Source: Amphirosellinia nigrospora | Lineage: Eukaryota; Ascomycota; Sordariomycetes; Xylariales; Xylariaceae | Assembly: GCA_004123355.1 (NCBI GenBank) | Contig: SCHM01000001.1 | Span: 4,642,001 to 4,706,000 of the forward strand | Length of the DNA: 64,000 nucleotides | Direction of reading: 5' to 3' | Shown here: piece after piece, positions 57,328 through 64,000 of the stretch | How the letters are laid out: every line of letters begins with the position of its first letter | Numbering within the stretch: the first letter of the stretch is position 1 | Notes under the pieces: model-generated | The model's database searches: none | Seen by the model: the letters and a program-made list of their open reading frames with translations, nothing else | Told to the model about the DNA's origin: nothing | Translations under genes and position numbers: made by a program

Positions 57328-58671
57328 CGTTATAGATGAATGAATATGGTTTATTTCGACAATAGTTGGGGTGGGCGTATTAAATGAGATCCTGGTTGGT
57401 TTTGTGATATGAACGACGACGTAGTTTTTTTTATCGACACTCTGCCAATTGGGTTTGGGTTGAAGTTGTATGCGCGAGTAGATGCTTGTGGTGTTCTTGA
57501 TATATCTTATGTGACTTTTGTATACGATTCGAATAAATAGTAAGAGAAGCTTTCAGCAAAAGAAGATTAGGGGGAGCCGCCTATGTCGGACGTCCTTCTC
57601 TATATAGGCGGGCAACGCAATATGTTGTTCTCTGCAGGAGGCGTTCGACTCAGCGCCGAGCTGAGGGAACCATTCGAGAGTGTCATGCATATTTGCACAC
57701 TAGTCGGGCGAAAAAGAGGCACTCACGCCAAGCCTTCCCAAACTATCACCACCCTCATCATACCTTGCATAATGAGGCTCAGCAGTCAGACGCGGCCGGC
57801 ACTATGTATCTCATCTCACGGCGGATTGTTACTTAGAATGACTGTTCGGTATCCAATCAGAGTTAGGCTCGATGATGGGCGGTCTACAATGTCAGACCTA
57901 TTCGCGATGTTGTACGTCTCATCCTCCATGATGGTTCTACCTCTGTCCGGTCGACACGTGGCCGTGGCATCCCATTCCTTTATGTCAATACTAACAGCGG
58001 TCGCCAGGCTGCAGCCGACATATGTTGGTTACGGGTTGCTTTCCCCCCGGCCTCACGCGACCGATCTAAGCTCATAATAGTTTCGAGACGCGCGATTTAA
58101 TGAGATCAGGTCCGTAAATATCGCATTTGTTAGGCTTAGAGGTTACTAGTTCGCTGCGAGCGTAACGTAGTCGTTATCAATTGGCTTCCGACAGCGAGTG
58201 TCGTCTTTCCTCATTTGTTTGGATAGAAGACGTATCCATTCCCGGCCTCTACAGTTCAAAATTGACCCTGGAAGACGCAAAGTCCTGTGTACGGGGACTT
58301 CCGCGTTGCCATTTGGGGGCCGCATCTCGGCGCCGCCTGGAGGCGGAAAAGTCGTGCACCAGGCCAATGAGTTTCAGCCCGTTCCCGCCTGTGTACCTCG
58401 GTCTTGGTTTGAGTCATGCTAAAGTAATATAGGTACTTTGATCAGGGATGCGGCTTTGGGATAACCCAAGAAATCTAGTCGGGTGCATGAACATCCTGAT
58501 AAAGATAGATAAACCTTCCTGGATGTAGGTGGCAATATATATTTATTTTCTGAGAATCGAGATGGCTGGAGTAGAAATAGTTAGAGGCTATGTAGTGTTA
58601 GGCGGTTTTAGGAGGCAATATAACTTGTTTCATACCTAAATTACCTACTGCAGGTGTAGCCTTCACAGTAG
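57328..58671. other. Intergenic, one doubtful ORF
   Basis: About 1.3 kb. The 164-codon plus-strand frame at 57583..58077 has no recognisable features and may be chance. No repeats or RNA genes seen. Confidence 0.35.
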
Positions 58672-59069
58672 GTGCCCGTGAACTACAGGTCCAACCAAAA
58701 ACTCATACAGACAATAACCACAACCGCCACACCAAAATCCCAAATGTCGCAAAGGATACCAACCCTATCCCATATATCCTGGTCCTCAAACCCTCAGCCA
58801 CAAGGATTGCTTTCTACGGCGTTTCGCCAGCACCCACTCTCATCCCAAACCCAAGCCCAAGAAAGAACCATGACGTCACAACACCGCCAGCGCCTCACCA
58901 AAACCGCAACCCCAGAACCAGCAAAAGACAACGGCGCAACGTGACGAGGAGCTGCGGCTGAAGATGTCGGGGATAGCGGGCGATGGTGGCGAGGCGGGCG
59001 TCGAGTATGAGGACGGAAAGCCCGTGGCCATGAAGCGGAGCGTCAAGAATAATATGTTCCGTTATATAT
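58672..59069 (+). CDS. Small fungal-conserved protein with GVEYEDGKPVAMKRSVKNNMF tail
   Basis: The conserved part is the C-terminus, DEELRLKMSGIAGDGGEAGV, then EYEDGKPV, KRSVKNNMFRYI and a stop at 59069; I recognise this ending from short fungal proteins of unknown function. Upstream the same frame reads Ser/Pro/Gln-rich text back to a TGA near 58871, while another frame is open from 58672 (the first codon there is GTG). A one-base break near 58880-58930 or an unseen intron must join them, so the start is not fixed; ATG 58870 (MTSQH...) is a good candidate for a product of about 65 aa. Function unknown. Confidence 0.55.
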
Positions 59070-59658
59070 AACATGACCTGACTGCATACCTTAGGTAAGT
59101 ACTTATGTAGTCTAGATATATATTCTTACAACAAGCTGAAATTGAGACGGAGGTGTATGGCAAGTGTGTTGCGATTTAGAGGAGTTGATAAGGCACCACT
59201 CGATACGTACCGGCACGTGTATAGGTGAATGAAGAACTAGGGAGACTTTTCAATGTCCGTCTTACTTAGCTCTGTCGCCCAAAGCAACACCCTAAACCTC
59301 TCCACGATGACATAACACATAAAAGCCTCAGTCGGAACAAGACGAGCTGTGCTAAGTCACGAAACACACTAAGACGATAAATCCTCACTCTAGACTTACA
59401 AGTCTTCATCATGTTGAATATTCTTCCGCGAACTCTGCGTTCGACTATCTTAGTAGCATGGCAAGGTTATATAGATCTTAATACTTGGCGAAAGCAATAG
59501 GTAATATCCGTATCATAGCCCTCATACCATTGGTATCACCACCACATCGAATCCCGAAACGCCACTTCCCGCCTGCCAAAACGCCATAAAGATACCGATC
59601 CCTCAAATTTGTACCGCTGGATGCCCGAGGTTTCCTACAACAGAGCGGAGTAGGTAAC
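59070..59658. other. Intergenic, nothing recognised
   Basis: About 590 bases between the small conserved protein and the convergent 3' end of FEN1. No feature seen. Confidence 0.4.
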
Positions 59659-61007
59659 TTAATTAGCTCCCCTCGGGCGGCCCTTGCTTTTAGACTTCTC
59701 CTTCTTCTCTTCCTTGATTTTCTTCTTTTTCGCCTCGTTCTGCTCTTCATGCTTCCGCTTCAGGGCCGCCTTTTCCTGCTCGGTCTTTGGAATAGGCTTG
59801 AAGAAGCCCTCCAGGCGCGCTTGTTGGGAGCTCTTGCTTGCCTTCTCAGCCTCGCGGCACCCCCTCGGACGCGGTCCTCGTTGAAGCCCTTGTCCGTGCA
59901 CAGGAACTTGACCAGACCCTCGATGTCAGGCTTCTCCCACTTGAAGTCACAGAGCGGATCGTCGGCCTTTCGTACATCGGGCTCGAAGAACAATGCGCGC
60001 GCGTCGGCAAATGGCCAGTCTTCAGGCACCGTATATTTCTGCTTGGGGTCGTTTTGGATGAACTCGACGACTTTTTCGAGGGTGCCGTGTTCGCGTATCA
60101 ACTTGAGGGCGGTGGGGACCAACCTTGGGAATGGGGTCGAGGTAATCGCATCCGAGTAGAATGCAAAGATCAACAAACTGTCCATATTAGTAAGTCTTAG
60201 TGGGGAAGTCGAATATGTCTATGACCTACTTGTTTGCGGTCCATTCGTAGACCCTCGAGGGCTATGTCTACCGAGATTTCCTGAATGGGTTCCTTTCGCT
60301 GCTCGCTAAAGGTCAAGTGCCGCAGAAGGATGGGGCTGTCAAAGCAGAGAGTGTCCATATCCTCACTGGCAGCGGCGTAGACCTTGCCAGCTCTGGCGAG
60401 CACGGCACACTGGGCCTCAGCTTCGGTAGGGGCGACGATGTAGGGAATACCCATCAGCTTTAGTAGCTCCTGGCACTCGGCATTGTGCTCCCTAGTGACT
60501 CGAACAGTTCGTCGCGAGAACTTCTCGACATCCTCAGCAGTGCCGGTCTCCTTAGCCTCCTCGAGATCCTCGTTCGCTTCAGCCTTGCGCTGGAATCGTT
60601 TGGCAAGTTCACCAGACTTGAGTTTTGGAGGGGCGCCGTCGAAGACGTAGAGGGGCTTGATGCCGTTGTCAACCATGCGAAGGGTACGGTAGAACATGCC
60701 CATGAGATGTGATGTAGTGTCGCCCGACTCGTTCATCAGCTGCTGGCCGTCGGACCGGACCGCGATGAGGAAACTATAGATGCTCATGGAGCTGAAGCAC
60801 AGCGTCAGTATACAATCACAGCGGACACAAACACGGTTCCCGAAAACATACGCATCCTATTCAAGTCGAAGTTAGCTTTGGATTCCGGGAGTGGTGTGTC
60901 TGACGTACAATGGCAACCTTGCGACCGAACTGGTTCTTGATGTCGCCCTCCTTGATAGCGGCGGGCGCCTCCTCCTTGATGACGGAGAAAAGATGTTTGA
61001 TACCCAT
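59659..61007 (-). CDS. fen1: Flap endonuclease 1 (FEN1/Rad27)
   Basis: FEN1 removes 5' flaps in Okazaki-fragment maturation and long-patch base excision repair. Exons: 61007..60909, a 5-nt micro-exon 60856..60852, 60791..60230 and 60177..59659. Introns are 52, 60 and 52 nt with good sites. Marker text: [75 protein letters not shown]; and [19 protein letters not shown], which supply the metal-binding Asp/Glu residues. A PIP box for PCNA (QARLEGFF) and a Lys-rich tail end the 394-aa protein. Frame breaks lie at 60114-60117 (one extra C on the coding strand) and 59844-59848 (AARLEK). Identity is certain. Confidence 0.95.
60852..60856 (-). other. fen1: Five-nucleotide micro-exon of FEN1
   Basis: Exon 1 ends exactly after codon 33 (GRKVAI). 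The next conserved codons are D-A-S. The only sequence that supplies them is GATGC between AATAG|...|GTATGT, followed after a 60-nt intron by CTCCATGAGC, giving GAT GCC TCC ATG. Both flanking introns have canonical donors, branch-like sequences (GCTAAC; TACTGAC) and acceptors. The micro-exon encodes the catalytic Asp34. Confidence 0.85.
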
Positions 61008-61582
61008 TTTGATTACGATATATCGAATGAATGAGGCGGACGGGTGTTGATAGGTAAGGGATGGGCAGACGACGGTGTGGTTGCGCCCAAAGTGAACGTC
61101 TGTCTGTACCTACCTAGGTAAGGTGAACTGGAAGTGGCAGTGATGTCACGACGCCAAAAAAATCAATTAAAAGGGCGAAGAGACGCGGTGCAGTAGCTAG
61201 CGACGTGTCACGCGACTGCCCCGGGAATGGTTGGCCCGTGCTTCGTAGGTCCAGATGGCCCTACCTAAATGCAACAAGCACTAAAAATGCCTTACAATCA
61301 CTGAAAATACAGGACAATGTGGTATAGTAAGTAAATAGAACGCATCCATCTTTTCTCATGGGCGACAAACACGTTTAGTTGATAATTTGACATAATATGA
61401 GTGGTAATTCCAATGGTCCAGTGCTTGTATTTAGCTCATTTGATATCTAAACTACCTTATTGAATCCATATACATACGCGTCACATGCCCTGTCCTACTT
61501 GCAGACATAGTATCTAGATACCAGGCAATGGATATTAGATATGGTAATGGCTACTACTTACATAGTATCAACTATAAGTAAG
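61008..61582. other. FEN1 upstream region and MFS 3' flank
   Basis: About 570 bases. TACCTACCTAGGTAAGG at 61109-61125 lies in the presumed FEN1 promoter. No ORF or RNA gene seen. Confidence 0.4.
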
Positions 61583-63593
61583 TCAAATCGTATATCGAAA
61601 CCTTGGACTCTCGTCTCCGAGCTCGGCCAACTCGTCCTCGGATAAGTTGGCATGCTCCGGCTTAATGAGGCCCTCGTCGCGCCTTTTGTTCTCTCGTGCG
61701 TACCAGAACCACAGCAGCCCATGTGCAAGCGCCGTCAGGCCAACCAACGACAGCGATACTGCATTGCCCTTGATATATCGCGGCGCGTCAGTGCTTGGAC
61801 TGGCCGTCTGTTAGTCACAGTTACGCATGCTATGTTTGTAAGGTCCACTTACTAAATAAAGGACGCCATAATGCCGCTCCTGTATAAGATGGTTTCATGT
61901 TATTTCCAAGTGCTATATCAAATGCAGCCAGCGAAGGACGGGAACTTGAAATCGATATGATTCTACTCACGCGTTTCCGATCGTAAGCTGCAACCCATTG
62001 GCGGTTGTCCGTTTACCATATCGGGGACTGTTGTTGGGAAGCTAGGTTTCGAGTCAGTTTCGTGAACAGCTTTTACTAGATCACTCACCCAAGCTAGAGG
62101 TAATCCGACCAAGACGTATAGTCCTGTCGCAATCAAGAAGCAACTTGGACGTGTTAGCAATAGCTCTCGTGCACATGGCAGTGCATCATCTTACGCGAAG
62201 TAGTGCACGCCTGCCGACGTATTCGAAATCAACAGTCCGTAACCAATCACGCTGATCGCGCCAAAGACCACACAGAAGACACCCCTCATCTGTTTCCGGT
62301 CTGAAATAAAGGCAATTGTCATATAAGAAAGAGCCCCGAGTGCGTAACATGGGATAGTGAGTAGTTGAACCTCGGCTGTAGACCAAGAACCTAGGCCTTT
62401 GATGATCGTCGGGAGAAAGGTTGAGAAGCCTATAATTTCAGTCAGTTTCGTCTCTGCCGCACACAAGACATAGCGAAGACGGAATAACGCTTACCATAAA
62501 GCATCGTGTCAGCCCCATACTGACCGACACAGAATACGTACACTTTCCAATCCTTGAATGCTTTCATCATATCTTGCGTGCTGAACTTCTGCGCGCTCTC
62601 TGTAAAGCCATACTGGCGTTGATGTCGCGCAGCCATCAGCTTCTTCTCGTCGGGCGTCAAAAACTTCGCATGCTCTGGGTCGTTTGGTAACAAGAACAGG
62701 ACTAAGAAACCCAGTATAATGGTAGGGATTCCCTCGATAATCATGATCCATCGCCATCCTCTCATCCCCCGTTCACCATCCAAATGCCCGATGCCGTAGG
62801 CAAGGAGGCCTCCGAGTGCACCGGCGACGGCGGCGCTGACGAAAAGATACCCCACGCGTAACGCAAGCTCACGTTTCGTGTAGAAGAAGGTAAGATATAC
62901 GTTGAGTCCCGGAAACAGCCCAGCTTCGAAGGCGCCCAAGAGCACCCTTTAAGGCTACTAGACCCCCAAAATTGCGCACGAACCCGGTGGCCAGCGCAAT
63001 TACACCCCAAATAAGCACAATGAAGGCCAGCCACCGCTGTGGTCCGATGGGTTTGAGAACTAGATTAGAAGGAATTTCAAAAACAATATCTGCGGACTTG
63101 TTGTCAGTTCCCCGCCACACTTTGACTGCAACCACATTGATGCGCATAGTATCTCTAATACCCATGTGCCGATACTGACTTACAAGTGACGAAGAGAATG
63201 GAAACAGCAATCTGAAACTGATTGCCCTTGAGACCTAGATCTTCTTCCAGGCCATAGAGTCGCGCATTCCCGATATTCACTCTGCAACCCAATTAGTACC
63301 CTATCCCCAAGCGCACATGTCCTGCCAGCATCTCTCCACGAACGAACCTGTCCAAAAAGCTAAATGTGTCTGCAATTTCAACGATAGTCATTAGACTTAT
63401 AGCGCAACATAGTAAACATATCAATTCAGACTCACAAAGCAGCATAACAAGAGGGACGAGGTGCCAATCAAGCTTGCGCACTTTTTTGCTCGTCGACGCC
63501 GAAATTAGTGTTCTCGCCATGCGTAACATCTCCCTCGGCAGTCTCGGTCGGCTTAGAGTCCGAATCGGATGACTTCCGAATACCGGAAGCCAT
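61583..63593 (-). CDS. MFS permease, anion:cation symporter (Dal5/Tna1-like) family
   Basis: Nine exons: 63593..63436, 63369..63348 (22 nt), 63281..63184, 63089..62495, 62429..62195, 62144..62089, 62041..61971, 61879..61853 (27 nt) and 61807..61583, giving about 495 aa. The start MASGIRKSSDSD leads to KLDWHLVPLVMLLYTFSFLD, then RVNIGNARLYGLEEDLGLKG, both typical of allantoate/nicotinate/vitamin permeases. Further typical segments are YIVFEIPSNLVLK, LLGAFEAGLFPGLNVYLTFF, WRWIMIIEGIPTIILGF and the second half FSTFLPTIIKGLG to AVSLSLVGLTALAHGLLWFW. About 12 membrane helices and a cytosolic tail are expected. Frame breaks lie at 63482-63487 (T-run) and 62945-62947; the last splice also needs a one-base adjustment. 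The substrate cannot be read; organic anions or vitamins are usual for the family. Confidence 0.9.
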
Positions 63594-64000
63594 GATTCTC
63601 TCTTACTTTCCGGCTTATTTTCTCGTTTTTTATCGTCAAAATGGAGACGGAATGGTTCTGCCAGTATTGTAAACAAAGACGAGCGCTTGTGCTTGATAAT
63701 CAAATAGCTCCAAACGCAAGACATATGACTTTATGTTTCTACTTATTCAACAGCACCACGAAAAACGACACTAACAAAGAAATCTGGGTATCAGACTAAT
63801 TGACAAGCATCTTTTATATACCAGTGGCAGTCGTTCTCGATGACAACTGAGGCTGGATCGTGGGGTTAGATCCATGTAGATTAGATTAGATAGGTACAAA
63901 CTTAGTCCCCAGCAGATACTTAGATCTAATCGGACGATTGCATTAGTTCTAAGTACTAAGTAAGCTTCTATAAGTTACAGAGTGCTTAGGTAGTACCAAT
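63594..64000. other. Upstream flank of the MFS gene, window edge
   Basis: About 400 bases, AT-rich, with TAGATTAGATTAGATAGGTAC near 63878. No gene seen before the window ends. Confidence 0.4.

Noticed and set aside
57583-58077. 164-codon plus-strand ORF
   Set aside because: No domain, signal or splice support; plausible by chance in this base composition.

Overview
The window comes from a filamentous ascomycete (Pezizomycotina). This rests on short introns (45-190 nt) with GTAAGT/GTATGT-type donors, CTAAC/CTGAC branch sites and CAG/TAG acceptors; on gene families largely or wholly fungal in this form (Zn2Cys6 regulator, Vid27, DUF6594, DUF3433-like relics, fungal amidoligase, ACS-type MFS permease); and on an Argonaute gene. 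The order is not resolved; a Sordariomycete is a guess.

Layout. 0-13 kb: a small PAM2-motif protein, a DUF6594 membrane protein (-), mitochondrial GatB (+), a membrane-anchored J protein (-) and the RNA helicase Dhh1 (+). 13-25 kb: mostly gene-poor, holding one RRM protein (17.6-18.6 kb), three solo LTRs of one family and the remains of a large membrane protein. 25-41 kb: a single-pass surface protein (-), a PEP-mutase/isocitrate-lyase family enzyme (-), Argonaute (-), an unrecognised multi-exon gene (-), a mitochondrial membrane-anchored P-loop ATPase (+) and a DUF1295 membrane protein (+). 41-50 kb: a second membrane-protein relic plus a fourth LTR, Vid27 (+) and a Zn2Cys6 factor (+, broken). 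50.4-51.7 kb: a 1.35-kb foldback element with near-perfect terminal inverted repeats and an internal head-to-head array of AGACCTACG-type words. 52-64 kb: a small secreted protein (+), an amidoligase (-), a small CxxC-CxxC protein (-), a small conserved protein (+), flap endonuclease FEN1 (-) and a nine-exon MFS permease (-).

The genes do not form an obvious pathway or secondary-metabolite cluster. They are mostly housekeeping functions (mitochondrial translation, mRNA decay, DNA replication/repair, RNA silencing, vacuolar import) interrupted by mobile-element islands.

A strong window-wide signal is about 25 small indels, mostly single-base and mostly deletions, many in homopolymers, which break otherwise well-conserved genes (GatB, Dhh1, Argonaute, Vid27, FEN1, MFS, amidoligase and others). 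A few genes (P-loop ATPase, PEP-mutase family enzyme, surface protein, secreted protein) are intact. Uncorrected long-read assembly errors are the simplest explanation, so gene spans below run through these breaks.

The most unusual items are the foldback element, two homologous introns inside the P-loop ATPase gene, a 5-nt micro-exon carrying the catalytic Asp34 codon of FEN1, the solo-LTR family with intact 5-bp target duplications, and the small PAM2-motif protein. I saw no tRNA, rRNA or CRISPR array.
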